A DNA stretch of 64,000 bases, from assembly GCF_009811755.1 (NCBI RefSeq), contig NZ_BLIV01000002.1, positions 613,001 to 677,000 of the forward strand. The letters are read 5' to 3'. The notes beneath the pieces were generated by a model, which was not told the origin of the DNA, made no database searches, and saw only the letters and a list, made by a program, of their open reading frames with translations. This stretch comes from Roseobacter cerasinus. GTDB lineage: Bacteria > Pseudomonadota > Alphaproteobacteria > Rhodobacterales > Rhodobacteraceae. The translations under genes were made by a program, and so were the position numbers. Shown here piece after piece: positions 7,964-16,323 of the stretch; the stretch's first letter is position 1; every line of letters starts with the position of its first letter.

Positions 7964-8817
7964 GCCGCGTCCTTTCCTCTGTGCCCAGCCGCCTGCCGCG
8001 CCTCGCAATAGTCAGTGTCGGAGCAGACAAACATCCGACCACCCGCATCATCCATGATCACCTCATCGAGATAGCTGTCCTCAGCCCCGCACATCCCGCA
8101 GGGGTGATCGGCTTTTGAGGCCTCGAAAGGGTGGTCTTCGAAATCGAGGCTGACGACGTGTGTATAAGGCGGCAATGCATAAATACGTTGCTCTCGCCCG
8201 GCCCCGAACAATTGGATCGCTTCCATACCGTCCAGCTTCGGGTTGTCGAATTTGGGGATCGGGGACGGGTCCATCACATAGCGCCCCTCGACCTTCACCG
8301 GGTAGGCATAGGCGGTCGCGATATGGCCGTGTCTGCTGATGTCCTCATAGAGCTTCACATGCATCAGCCCGTATTCCTCAAGACTGTGCATCTTGCGCGT
8401 CTCGCTCTCGCGCGGCTCAAGAAAGCGCAGCGGCTCGGGGATTGGCACCTGGTAGACAAGGATCTGCCCTGCGCTCAGGGGGTCTTCGGGGATGCGGTGG
8501 CGGGTCTGGATCACGGAGGCATCGGCGGTCGTGGTGGTCGTCTCCACGCCTGCAGTCCGTTCAAAGAAGGTGCGGATCGAGACCGCATTGGTCGTGTCAT
8601 CCGCGCCCTGATCGATCACCTTGAAGGTATCCTCGGGCGTCAGAATGGCGGCTGACACCTGCACGCCGCCGGTGCCCCAGCCATAGGGCATCGGCATCTC
8701 GCGGCTGGCAAAGGGCACCTGATAGCCGGGGATCGCCAGACCTTTGAGGATGGCACGGCGGATCATCCGCTTGGTCTGCTCATCGAGATAAGCGAAATTG
8801 TAGGCCTGATCGGTCAT
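7960..8817 (-). CDS. phnJ: alpha-D-ribose 1-methylphosphonate 5-phosphate C-P lyase
   Basis: A 285-residue radical-SAM enzyme, the catalytic subunit that cleaves the carbon-phosphorus bond to release methane (or another alkane) and ribose cyclic phosphate. HPCGMCGAEDSYLDE followed by MFVCSDTDYC contains the four cysteines of the PhnJ iron-sulfur and active-site cluster. GYQVPFASREMPMPYGWGTG near the N-terminus is the family's best conserved block. It overlaps both neighbours by four bases (ATGA). Upstream, unusually, is a HAD-family gene and not phnI itself. Confidence 0.96.
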   Translation of the reverse strand: MTDQAYNFAYLDEQTKRMIRRAILKGLAIPGYQVPFASREMPMPYGWGTGGVQVSAAILTPEDTFKVIDQGADDTTNAVSIRTFFERTAGVETTTTTADASVIQTRHRIPEDPLSAGQILVYQVPIPEPLRFLEPRESETRKMHSLEEYGLMHVKLYEDISRHGHIATAYAYPVKVEGRYVMDPSPIPKFDNPKLDGMEAIQLFGAGREQRIYALPPYTHVVSLDFEDHPFEASKADHPCGMCGAEDSYLDEVIMDDAGGRMFVCSDTDYCEARQAAGHRGKDAA

Positions 8818-9407
8818 AGAAGCCCCCGTGCCTTGAGGCCAGTTTCAAGCGCACCAGGCCCGGTGAAATGGATGGCATCCATGCCAGCGGCCTTCGCGCC
8901 GAGGCAATTGTGCATTCCGTCGTCGGTGAAGATGCAGTCCGCTGCCTCTACACCCGCCTCGGCACAGAAATGGCGGTAAATTGCAACACTTGGCTTCACC
9001 ATGCCGACCTTGCCGGAAACGATTGTGGTCTCAAAAACCTCGGCCAACTCGGGATGCGCCCGGCAGCCTTCGGGCCAGGTCTCAGCTGACCAATTTGTGA
9101 TGGCGAAAACCCGCACACCTGCGTCTTTGAGGGCGTATAGAATGTCCCATGTTCGGGAAATCTTGTTTGGAACCGTTTGCGCATAGCGCGCGACATATTG
9201 TGCCAGGCGTTTGCCATCCTCTGCATCTGTCAACGCACGCGCCGCGTCAAAGAAGGACGTGCCCGCATCGCAGGCAAAGTTCAGTTTGTCGAAGTTGATG
9301 CGCTGCAAGAAAGCCTTGGTTTCTGCCGCTCCCAGATCGTCGTGCCAGGCCAGGGCCGGGTCCCAGTCGATCAGGACCGCGCCAATATCAAAGACAACAT
9401 GTTTCAC
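8814..9407 (-). CDS. HAD-superfamily hydrolase embedded in the C-P lyase operon
   Basis: A 197-residue HAD subfamily IA protein. Motif I is FDIGAVLIDWDP, motif II is AITNWSAE, the motif III lysine lies in VGMVKPSVAIY, and motif IV is CIFTDDGMHN. The second aspartate of motif I is glycine, as in YihX-like members. The start is a GTG overlapping the phnI stop (GTGA), and the gene's stop overlaps the phnJ ATG, so it is locked between two core subunits. YihX-like enzymes dephosphorylate sugar phosphates, and no phnP is present in this locus. A role on a ribose phosphate intermediate, or in repair of a damaged product, is inference. Confidence 0.9.
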   Translation of the reverse strand: MKHVVFDIGAVLIDWDPALAWHDDLGAAETKAFLQRINFDKLNFACDAGTSFFDAARALTDAEDGKRLAQYVARYAQTVPNKISRTWDILYALKDAGVRVFAITNWSAETWPEGCRAHPELAEVFETTIVSGKVGMVKPSVAIYRHFCAEAGVEAADCIFTDDGMHNCLGAKAAGMDAIHFTGPGALETGLKARGLL

Positions 9408-10492
9408 TCTGCAGCCTCCTGCACCTGAGCCGCGCTCGCTTCGCGACGCAGCTTGCGCACCAGCTCCAGCTCTGACTGAAAGTCGACGTAGTGCGGCAGC
9501 TTGATGTGCTCCAGAAAGCCAGTCGCCTGAATGTTGTCCGCGTGGTAGAGTACAAACTCCGCATCCTGCGCAGGCGCGCCCACATTGTCTTCGCCCAGCT
9601 CTTCCCAACGCAGCGCACGATCAACAAGCGCCATGGAGATCGCCTTACGCTCGCTCTGGCCAAAAACCAGGCCATAGCCGCGCGTGAATTGCGGCGGTTC
9701 GGTCTTGGACCCTTTGAACTGGTTCACGGTTTCGCACTCGGTCAGGCTGACGTCGCCGATCTCGACGGCAAAGCCCAACTCGGGGATGTCCATCTCAACG
9801 GGCACGGTGCCGATGCGCAACTCGCCCACAAAGGCATGGTTCCGGGCGTATCCCCGCTGTGTCGAATAGGCGAGCCCTAGGGTGAACCCTTCATCCGCAC
9901 GGCTCAGCGCTTGCAGGCGCAGCGCCCGGTCAGCGGGCATTTCCAGCGGCTCCCGCGTCAGATCGGGAGGGGGTGTATCGTCATGCGGGGCCTCTTCGAT
10001 CAGGCCCTCGCGGTTCAGGAACTCAGTCACGTGAGGCACGTCACCCGGTTCAGCCTCCCGCGTGGGCGCTTCCGGCTGGCCCCCATCCGCGGCCAGTTTG
10101 AAATCCAGCAAGCGATGTGTGTAGTCGAACGTCGGCCCAAGCACTTGACCGCCCGGCAGGTCCTTGAACGTCGCCGAGATGCGTCGATCACAGGCCATCG
10201 CCCCGGTATCGACTGGTTCTGACGCGCCAAAACGCGGCAAGGTCGTGCGATAGGCGCGGATCAGAAAAATCGCCTCGATCAGGTCGCCCCGCGCTTGCTT
10301 GATCGCCAGCGCTGCGAGATCCGGATCATAAAGCGAGCCCTCAGCCATCACGCGGTTGACCGCGAGGCTCAGCTGCTCGCGGATCTGCGTGATGCTGAGT
10401 TCGGCGACGTCGGTGTTGCCCCGGCGCTCTTCGGCGAGCCAGGCATGGGCGTTTGCAATCGCCCGTTCACCGCCTTTGACAGCCACATACAT
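9404..10492 (-). CDS. phnI: C-P lyase core subunit PhnI (purine ribonucleosidase triphosphate synthase)
   Basis: A 362-residue protein beginning MYVAVKGGERAIANAHAWL, the canonical PhnI N-terminus, with RRISATFKDLPGGQVLGPTF and GYGLVFGQSERKAISMAL in the middle and C-terminal regions. With PhnG, H and L it displaces adenine from ATP by a phosphonate, giving ribose 1-phosphonate 5-triphosphate. The start ATG overlaps the phnH stop (TGATG), ruling out longer upstream readings. PhnI sits centrally in the PhnGHIJ hetero-octamer. Confidence 0.95.
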   Translation of the reverse strand: MYVAVKGGERAIANAHAWLAEERRGNTDVAELSITQIREQLSLAVNRVMAEGSLYDPDLAALAIKQARGDLIEAIFLIRAYRTTLPRFGASEPVDTGAMACDRRISATFKDLPGGQVLGPTFDYTHRLLDFKLAADGGQPEAPTREAEPGDVPHVTEFLNREGLIEEAPHDDTPPPDLTREPLEMPADRALRLQALSRADEGFTLGLAYSTQRGYARNHAFVGELRIGTVPVEMDIPELGFAVEIGDVSLTECETVNQFKGSKTEPPQFTRGYGLVFGQSERKAISMALVDRALRWEELGEDNVGAPAQDAEFVLYHADNIQATGFLEHIKLPHYVDFQSELELVRKLRREASAAQVQEAAE

Positions 10493-11055
10493 CAGCAGAC
10501 CTCTATCGTTCTGGGCAGTGCTGCAAGCTGGCTGCCGCTGGTGAAAATGAAGTCGAGCCCCAAGGGAAACAGGGCCGTGTTGGCCTGCAACGCCCCCACA
10601 TCTGGTAATGACAGCGACGCAGTGTCCTTGATGCCAGGGCCAGTAAGCGTTGTGCCCGATGCCACAAGCCCTGCGCCGTCCACGACCAGCGTTGCTGAGC
10701 GATCCGGGTAGTCCGGGGTGCCGATGGGATAGGCATGTAGCGGCATCAAAGCCTCCCAGCGGCCCAGGGCGAACATGCAGTGTGACGGCCCCGTCAGCGG
10801 CGCGCCAGTATGAAAGGCCAGCCATGCGCGCACCGCGTCGCAATCCGCCTCTCCAGCCAGATAAATCGGGGTCTCGCTGTCGCAGAGTGTGAGAAGAACG
10901 GCTCCCGCAGCCTTGGACAAGGGGGCTGGTGGTTCTGCACCACTGATGTCGTGAATAGTACCCGGGCGCGCCATCGCTTCCATCACACTGCGGAAGGCGT
11001 GGGCCGATTGGATGGCCGGGTCGGCAAAGCCGCCGCACAGGGTTTCAGCCTGCAT
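10492..11055 (-). CDS. phnH: C-P lyase core subunit PhnH
   Basis: A 187-residue protein starting MQAETLCGGFADPAIQSAHA. It has FRSVMEAMARPG and LLTLCDSETPIYL early, then GTPDYPDRSATLVVDG and LTGPGIKDTASL, all PhnH hallmarks. PhnH is a non-catalytic PLP-transferase-like fold that dimerizes in the core complex next to PhnI. It overlaps phnG and phnI by one base each (TGATG). Confidence 0.94.
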   Translation of the reverse strand: MQAETLCGGFADPAIQSAHAFRSVMEAMARPGTIHDISGAEPPAPLSKAAGAVLLTLCDSETPIYLAGEADCDAVRAWLAFHTGAPLTGPSHCMFALGRWEALMPLHAYPIGTPDYPDRSATLVVDGAGLVASGTTLTGPGIKDTASLSLPDVGALQANTALFPLGLDFIFTSGSQLAALPRTIEVC

Positions 11056-11510
11056 CAATCCTCTCCTCTGGCCAGTGTGAAGAACTCGACCTTGGTCGCT
11101 GCGGCCTTTGCGGCGCGTGCAGCCTTTGTAGCCCGCTGCTCGTCTGCGAGTGGCTCCAGCACGGTTTCGCGCAACCGGCGCGCCGCGTCCGTTTGCATCA
11201 GCGCATCGACCAGCGCTGCCGCTTCGGCATCCCCCTGGCGGCGGCCCTGAATATACGCATGGCCCACTTCGCCGGTTCTCAGCGTCAGCGCGCATCGTGT
11301 GACCGTCATCTCACCCAGATTGAACGGCGCGCCAGTACCGCCCATGCGGCCACGCACCATGGTGCTGCCGATCTCGGGCGCGCGCAGCCAGGTGAAGGCG
11401 GGACGGCTCATTGCTGCGTCCAAAAGAGCCGCGACTCGGCCTTCGGGCGCCTTTGCCATCAGGCTCATCCAGGCCCTGCGCGGGTTTTCCTGACCCAAAG
11501 TGTCTTTCAT
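11055..11510 (-). CDS. phnG: C-P lyase core subunit PhnG
   Basis: A 151-residue protein. LRAPEIGSTMVRGRMGGTGA and FNLGEMTVTRCALTL are the conserved PhnG segments, and the C-terminus is a charged helix. PhnG is part of the PhnGHIJ core and is needed with PhnI for the nucleosidase step. It is the first gene of the leftward unit; an 81-base gap separates it from the divergent regulator phnF, which presumably controls it. Confidence 0.93.
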   Translation of the reverse strand: MKDTLGQENPRRAWMSLMAKAPEGRVAALLDAAMSRPAFTWLRAPEIGSTMVRGRMGGTGAPFNLGEMTVTRCALTLRTGEVGHAYIQGRRQGDAEAAALVDALMQTDAARRLRETVLEPLADEQRATKAARAAKAAATKVEFFTLARGED

Positions 11511-11529
11511 CTCGACAACTTTCGTACAT

Positions 11530-11544
11530 ACTATACAACTATAC
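11530..11544. promoter_or_regulatory. candidate PhnF operator in the phnF-phnG divergent region
   Basis: The 81-base divergent gap is AT-rich compared with its surroundings and holds a direct repeat ACTATAC-A-ACTATAC with 8-base periodicity. GntR/UTRA regulators of phn genes usually bind short repeats between their own gene and the target operon, so this is the best candidate site. Confidence 0.4.
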
Positions 11545-11591
11545 TTATCTTATCAGATTCGGCCTTTCATGACAGAGGGTATTTGTGAATT

Positions 11592-12311
11592 TTGCGTAAC
11601 ACTGCCGCCAAGACCCCGATCTGGAAGGCCATCGCGGACACGTTGCGCGGTGATCTGGCCGAAGGCCGCTATAGCCCCGGTGACAAGCTGCCGACGGAGG
11701 CCGACTTGGCGGAGCGCTTTGGCGTCAACCGTCATACGGTGCGTCACGGCATCTCCGCATTGGTCGATGAAGGTCTGATCCGCACGCGGCGCGGGGCGGG
11801 GGCCTTTGTTGCGGCGACGCCCACGGATTATCCGATTGGGCGGCGGGTGCGGTTTCATGAAAACCTGATCGCGGCGGGGCGCCGCCCGGAAAAGCGCGTC
11901 CTGCAGGTCGAACACCGGGCAGCGACAGACGGTGAAGCGCGGGCGCTGGCGATTTCCCCTGGCGATCCGGTCTGCGCCTATCACGGCCTGTCACTGGCCG
12001 ACGGGCAAGCCATCGCGCTTTTTGAGAGCCTGTTCCCATTGGCCCGCCTGCCAGGCATCGGGACCGCATTGGCCGAGACAAGCAGCGTGACGCAGGCGTT
12101 GAACAGTGTCGGCGTCGCTGACTACACGCGCGCCTCCACACGGCTGACGGCGGTGCGCGCGTCGGCCACCCAGGCCCTGCATTTGCAGGTTGCCGAAGGG
12201 GATCCGCTGCTCAGGTCGTCCGGGGTCAACATCGACGAAGGCGGTTTACCGGTGGAGTACGGCCGGACGTGGTTTGCAGGTGACAGGGTGACGCTGACGC
12301 TGGACATCTAG
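11592..12311 (+). CDS. phnF: GntR/UTRA-family regulator of phosphonate genes
   Basis: A 239-residue regulator. The N-terminal winged helix (residues 10-75) contains [20 protein letters not shown] and [13 protein letters not shown], then a UTRA effector domain ending in [18 protein letters not shown]. The only plausible start is TTG, because an in-frame stop lies two codons upstream; GAGGG is placed about nine bases before it. The protein likely represses the divergent phnG operon and senses a phosphonate or sugar-phosphate ligand. Its stop and that of the convergent transferase gene share one CTAG tetranucleotide. Confidence 0.9.
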   Translation: MRNTAAKTPIWKAIADTLRGDLAEGRYSPGDKLPTEADLAERFGVNRHTVRHGISALVDEGLIRTRRGAGAFVAATPTDYPIGRRVRFHENLIAAGRRPEKRVLQVEHRAATDGEARALAISPGDPVCAYHGLSLADGQAIALFESLFPLARLPGIGTALAETSSVTQALNSVGVADYTRASTRLTAVRASATQALHLQVAEGDPLLRSSGVNIDEGGLPVEYGRTWFAGDRVTLTLDI

Positions 12312-12925
12312 CCTTTGTATTTCTCCAGAAAGGCCTCGGCCCGCAGCGCGCGGAAGTCCTCAAGCGCTCTGCGCAGCGCATCATGGGGCCAATCCCACCA
12401 GGCCAGCGCGATCAGCCGGTCCGCAATGGCGCGCGGTTGACGCGCGCGCAAGTCCTTGGCCGGGGTGCCAGCGACAATGGTGTAAGGGTCAACGTCTTTG
12501 GTGACCACGGCCCCTGCCGCGACTACGGCGCCGTGTCCCAATGTGACCTCGGGTTTGATCATGGCACCCGCACCGATCCAGGTATCGTGGCCAATGTGAG
12601 CCACGCGTGACTTGCGGTATGCAAAAAAGTCGGCGTCCCGGCTCGCATCATCCCAATAGTCCTCCGACCGATAGAGGAAATGGTGGCAGGCGGCGGTGTG
12701 CAGCGGGTGGTCGGTGGCTCCGATCCGGCTGAAGGCTGCGATGTTGGCAAACTTGCCGATCTGCGCGTTGGCGATGTCGGCATAGCGGTCACAGTAGCTG
12801 TAGTCGCCGAAGGCCGAATGCGCGACGCGGCTGCCTTTGCCAATCTCGACATAGGCCCCAAATGTGCTGTCCGTGATTTCACAGTCGGGATGCAAGACCG
12901 GGGTCTCAGGCGACAGGCGCGGCAT
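12308..12925 (-). CDS. hexapeptide-repeat acyltransferase of phosphonate operons
   Basis: A 205-residue left-handed beta-helix protein. Repeats such as [20 protein letters not shown] and [20 protein letters not shown] are followed by [12 protein letters not shown], the usual xenobiotic acetyltransferase end. This is the transferase type repeatedly found inside phn clusters of alphaproteobacteria. It may acetylate aminoalkylphosphonates, the task done by PhnO in enterics; the substrate is not proven. It is the last gene of the phnCDE unit, two bases after the small ORF. Confidence 0.88.
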   Translation of the reverse strand: MPRLSPETPVLHPDCEITDSTFGAYVEIGKGSRVAHSAFGDYSYCDRYADIANAQIGKFANIAAFSRIGATDHPLHTAACHHFLYRSEDYWDDASRDADFFAYRKSRVAHIGHDTWIGAGAMIKPEVTLGHGAVVAAGAVVTKDVDPYTIVAGTPAKDLRARQPRAIADRLIALAWWDWPHDALRRALEDFRALRAEAFLEKYKG

Positions 12926-12927
12926 GA

Positions 12928-13122
12928 TCAGACCTCTGTTTCTTTGGCGGTCAAATGGACGATCTTCCCGGTATTAGGCATCGCGCGTTGGTCTGGCCCG
13001 GCGACACTCTTGGCGGCGACCGCACTGGGCTTATCGCGCGCGCCCTGCCCAGCCCCGATTGCAATGGCCAGACCTGTGGCTCCGCCCCTGCGGTTGCTGC
13101 TCAAGATCAGACGACGCGCCAT
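12928..13122 (-). CDS. small hypothetical protein coupled to phnE2
   Basis: A 64-residue ORF starting [20 protein letters not shown]. Its ATG overlaps the phnE2 stop (TGATG), and only two bases separate its stop from the next gene's ATG. The tight packing argues for a translated gene. It has no signal peptide, membrane helix or known motif. The N-terminal part is basic with a small hydrophobic glycine/alanine patch. No function is recognised. It could also be a relic of a P-loop protein, since an [11 protein letters not shown]-like stretch resembles a degenerate nucleotide loop, but that is weak. Confidence 0.5.
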   Translation of the reverse strand: MARRLILSSNRRGGATGLAIAIGAGQGARDKPSAVAAKSVAGPDQRAMPNTGKIVHLTAKETEV

Positions 13123-14435
13123 CAGTCCTTGCGCCCGATCATTTTGCCGCGCAGCCAACCGGAGACCCAATCCATGAACATGACCATGGCGATGATCAGC
13201 ATGATGTAATAGGCGACCTCTTCCCAGTCCTTCTGGGTCTGGATGGCCTGCGTCAGCATCAGGCCAATGCCGCCGCCGGTGATTGCGCCGATGATTGTGG
13301 CCGAGCGTGTGTTGGATTCCAGAAAATACAGGATCTGCGCCAATAGAACCGGAACCACCTGTGGGATGACCCCAAACCGATAGCGTTGCAGCGGTTTGGC
13401 ACCGGTGGAGGACACGCCCTCTATCTGTTTCTGGTCGACATTCTCCAAGGCTTCGGAGAAGATTTTGCCAAAGGTGCCCGTGTCGGTGATCAGGATTGCC
13501 AGCGCCCCGGTCAACGGCCCCGGACCAAACGCGCGCGCCAGCACCACCGTCCAGATCAACGCATCCACCCCGCGCACGAAGTCAAAGAGGCGACGGGTTG
13601 CGGCGCGCAGCAGCATGATTGGCGAAAACCGTTTGGCAGCCAAAAAGGCCAGCGGCAAAGCGATGAGCGCGGCCCCCATTGTGCCAAGAAAGGCCATCAG
13701 GATTGTCTCGCCAATCGCCCAGACCACGTCTTTGTGGCGCCACATGGCATTGTTCCACCAGTCCGAGACCGCGCCCGGGATGTTGCCGCGCGCGGGGTCG
13801 ATCCGGTCGCCGAACAGGATCGTGCCGAGGCTCTGCCCGTGGTAGGGGCTGTCCAGTGTGAACCAGAACAGCTCCCAACCGGGGAAGTAATTGAACACCT
13901 CTGTGCGCGCGCCGGTGAGGGTGATCCGCCCCTCGGGCGTGGTGATGCTGATCCGTCGGCTGGAGGCGGAGATCCAGTCAGGCAGATCCTGCGGCAAATT
14001 GCTTGTCAGCTTCCGGCCTTCGGCCTGCACGTCGATCAGCGGCAGCCCCGGGATCTCGATCTCGGTTCTGTTGTCCGGCAGGTAGCGTACAACATGCTCA
14101 CCGCCGAGCGCGATGGTGATCACCTCGTCGCCACTAACCCACGCGGGGCGCTGGCCGTCCGGGTAGGTGCCTTTGCGTTCGCCTTCCACGGCATATGTGA
14201 TGTCGCCTGAGCGGTTGTCGCGCGTCACATGCACCTTGTGCGACCAGCTATCGGAGGCCAGCGTGATGGCGTTGTCGAGGTTCGCGCGCTGCGCCAGGCC
14301 CGGCAGGTCGAAGGCAAAGAAGATATAGGCAAGGTAGAGCGTGACCACACCCGGAATGCCAAAAGCCATCAGGCGTTTGCGCCGAAACAGGGTGTCGGCC
14401 TCCTGCTTGGTCAGGGTCAGATCGGCTGTGGTCAT
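13122..14435 (-). CDS. phnE2: phosphonate ABC transporter permease, long form
   Basis: A 437-residue inner-membrane permease. One helix near residues 27-45 is followed by a hydrophilic, probably periplasmic region of about 180 residues. Then come five or so helices with the permease loop FSEALENVDQKQIEGVSSTG and the GAITGGGIGLMLTQAIQTQ region. PhnE proteins are usually near 270 residues; the inserted domain accounts for the difference. It overlaps the first permease gene by ATGA, and the two probably form a heterodimer with PhnC and PhnD. Confidence 0.92.
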   Translation of the reverse strand: MTTADLTLTKQEADTLFRRKRLMAFGIPGVVTLYLAYIFFAFDLPGLAQRANLDNAITLASDSWSHKVHVTRDNRSGDITYAVEGERKGTYPDGQRPAWVSGDEVITIALGGEHVVRYLPDNRTEIEIPGLPLIDVQAEGRKLTSNLPQDLPDWISASSRRISITTPEGRITLTGARTEVFNYFPGWELFWFTLDSPYHGQSLGTILFGDRIDPARGNIPGAVSDWWNNAMWRHKDVVWAIGETILMAFLGTMGAALIALPLAFLAAKRFSPIMLLRAATRRLFDFVRGVDALIWTVVLARAFGPGPLTGALAILITDTGTFGKIFSEALENVDQKQIEGVSSTGAKPLQRYRFGVIPQVVPVLLAQILYFLESNTRSATIIGAITGGGIGLMLTQAIQTQKDWEEVAYYIMLIIAMVMFMDWVSGWLRGKMIGRKD

Positions 14436-15307
14436 TGGCCCTGTCCTTCCGTCAGTCGGTTGCGGTAGCGGCTGGAGACCTGGTCAAAGAACACGATGGT
14501 TCCGAACAGGAGGATGAAGATCGCACCCGCCTCGTCGAACCGGCCCGGACCCCAGGCCATGGCATTGCGCAGCTCATAACCCAGACCACCCGCGCCCACG
14601 AAGCCGAGAATGGCGGAGGCGCGAATGTTGATCTCGAACCGCAGCAGCGCGTAGCTGATGTAATTCGGCGCAACTTGTGGCAGCACGCCGAGCACCATGC
14701 GTTGTGACCACGTCGCCCCGGTCGAGGCGAGACCTTCGACCGGCTTCAGATCCGCGTTTTCGGCCACTTCAGAGAACATCTTGCCAAGCGCGCCTGCTGT
14801 GTGAATTGCGATGGCGATCATCGCGGGCACAGGCCCGCCGCCCAGCACGAAGATCAACATCAGCGCGATCACGATCTCCGGCACCGCGCGCATGATGTCC
14901 GAGATCCGGCGAAACAGGGGGATCAGGCGTGGCCATTTGGCAAGTCCGCGCGTTCCGAGCAGGGACAGCACCAAACCTCCCATGCCGCCGATCAGGGTCG
15001 AGACGGCAGCGATATTCACTGTTTCAACCAATGCCGGGACATACTTGAGGATAAGGGCAGGCAGATCGGCACGCTTTTCCCAGGCCTCGGTCAGCACTTC
15101 GGCCGGGTAATCTCCGATCTGGTGCAGGCCGTCCCAAAAACCGCCTGCATTGCGGTCATCCGCGATGTTGAACCCGGACGCCATGAGAATGACGAAAATC
15201 AACAGGGTCAGGCCGCCATAGAGCCTGCGGCGTTGAACCTGCGCCATGTAGCTGGATTGAATGGTATCTATGCCTTGTGGCGCAGACCCCAGTGCCGCGT
15301 CTGACAT
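14432..15307 (-). CDS. phnE1: phosphonate ABC transporter permease
   Basis: A 291-residue permease with an N-terminal helix (LYGGLTLLIFVILMASGF) and a binding-protein-dependent transport domain containing FSEVAENADLKPVEGLASTG, the EAA-loop equivalent of PhnE. The ATG giving MSDAALGS was chosen over an upstream in-frame codon that lies in the terminator-bearing leader. It follows phnD after a hairpin-T tract and overlaps phnE2. Confidence 0.93.
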   Translation of the reverse strand: MSDAALGSAPQGIDTIQSSYMAQVQRRRLYGGLTLLIFVILMASGFNIADDRNAGGFWDGLHQIGDYPAEVLTEAWEKRADLPALILKYVPALVETVNIAAVSTLIGGMGGLVLSLLGTRGLAKWPRLIPLFRRISDIMRAVPEIVIALMLIFVLGGGPVPAMIAIAIHTAGALGKMFSEVAENADLKPVEGLASTGATWSQRMVLGVLPQVAPNYISYALLRFEINIRASAILGFVGAGGLGYELRNAMAWGPGRFDEAGAIFILLFGTIVFFDQVSSRYRNRLTEGQGQ

Positions 15308-15320
15308 GCCCCGACCCCCC

Positions 15321-15353
15321 AAAAAAAGACCGGCGGCCCCGAAGGGCCACCGG
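15321..15353 (-). terminator. intrinsic terminator between phnD and phnE1
   Basis: On the minus strand CCGGTGGCC pairs with GGCCGCCGG (one G-U pair) over a CTTCGG-type loop and is followed by seven T residues. A complete terminator inside the transport operon would let phnC and phnD be made in excess over the permeases, a common arrangement for binding-protein transporters. Confidence 0.75.
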
Positions 15354-15371
15354 ATACGTCATGAAAATGAC

Positions 15372-16283
15372 TTAGCCGCCGATCTTGGCTTTGCGGGCCT
15401 CGACGATGGAAATGTAGGTCTCGTGCGTCACCGGCTGAGCGCCGAGGTTGTCGCCTGCGAAGACGCCATAAGAGCAATCGGCGTCGGTTTCATAGAGGTT
15501 GTCCATCAACTCTGTCATTTTGGCTTTTACGTCGTCTGGCAATGCGCTGCGCAGAACGATGGGGCCTTCCGGGATGACATCGGATTTCCAGATCTGCACC
15601 AGCTCATTCATGTCGACCAGACCGGCATCAACCGCGCGGCGCAGCGCGCCGGAGTTGTAACCGTCTTCCCAGTTGCCCTGGCCGTCGGCCCAGGTGACGC
15701 CACCATCAATGTCACCATTGTTGACGGCGACGATGGTCTGCTCATGGCCGCCGGTGAATTTGACTTCGCCGAAATACTCACCGGACTCCATGGTGATGCC
15801 CGCTTTGTACTGCGGGATCTCGATGGAGGGGATCAGGTAGCCGGAGGTGGAGTTCGGATCACCGAACCCAAACACTTTGCCTTCCATATCGTCCAGCGAT
15901 GTCACGCCGCTGTCCTTGCGCGCAAATCCGATGGAGTGATAGCCGATGGAGCCGTCAAGGTTGACCTTGACCAGCACAGGCTCAACCGCGTTCGGGTCTT
16001 GCAGGTAGGTGGCGGCATAGGACGAGGCCCCCAGCCAGGCCATATCGAGCGTACCGCCGAGCAGACCCTGGATGACGCCGTTGTAGTCTGCGGGGGCGAA
16101 CACCTTTGTCTCAACACCCAGCGCTTCACTCGTGTAGTCGACAAGGCACTGATAGTTGTTGATGCGGTCCTGTGCATTCTCGCCGCCCAGAACACCGATG
16201 CGGAATTCGGTGATCTCTTCGGCGAAAGCAGCAGTGCTCAGCGCAGTTGTGGCGGCAAAGGCCAGTGCGAGGGTCTTTTTCAT
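15372..16283 (-). CDS. phnD: phosphonate-binding periplasmic protein
   Basis: A 303-residue secreted protein with signal peptide MKKTLALAFAATTALSTAAF, cleaved after AFA. The mature part shows the PhnD-like fold: FRIGVLGGENAQDR, the ligand loop DMAWLGASSYAAT, and FGFGDPNSTSGYLIPS with the Ser/Thr phosphonate ligands. It delivers phosphonates to PhnE1E2. The start is preceded by a GGGAGAAAACG ribosome site. Confidence 0.94.
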   Translation of the reverse strand: MKKTLALAFAATTALSTAAFAEEITEFRIGVLGGENAQDRINNYQCLVDYTSEALGVETKVFAPADYNGVIQGLLGGTLDMAWLGASSYAATYLQDPNAVEPVLVKVNLDGSIGYHSIGFARKDSGVTSLDDMEGKVFGFGDPNSTSGYLIPSIEIPQYKAGITMESGEYFGEVKFTGGHEQTIVAVNNGDIDGGVTWADGQGNWEDGYNSGALRRAVDAGLVDMNELVQIWKSDVIPEGPIVLRSALPDDVKAKMTELMDNLYETDADCSYGVFAGDNLGAQPVTHETYISIVEARKAKIGG

Positions 16284-16323
16284 CGTTTTCTCCCTTGGAT
16301 GTGATGAAGATGGCCCGCGTGGA

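Noticed and set aside
13386-14210. 274-residue plus-strand frame inside phnE2
   Set aside because: Antisense to the permease, without membrane or domain pattern.
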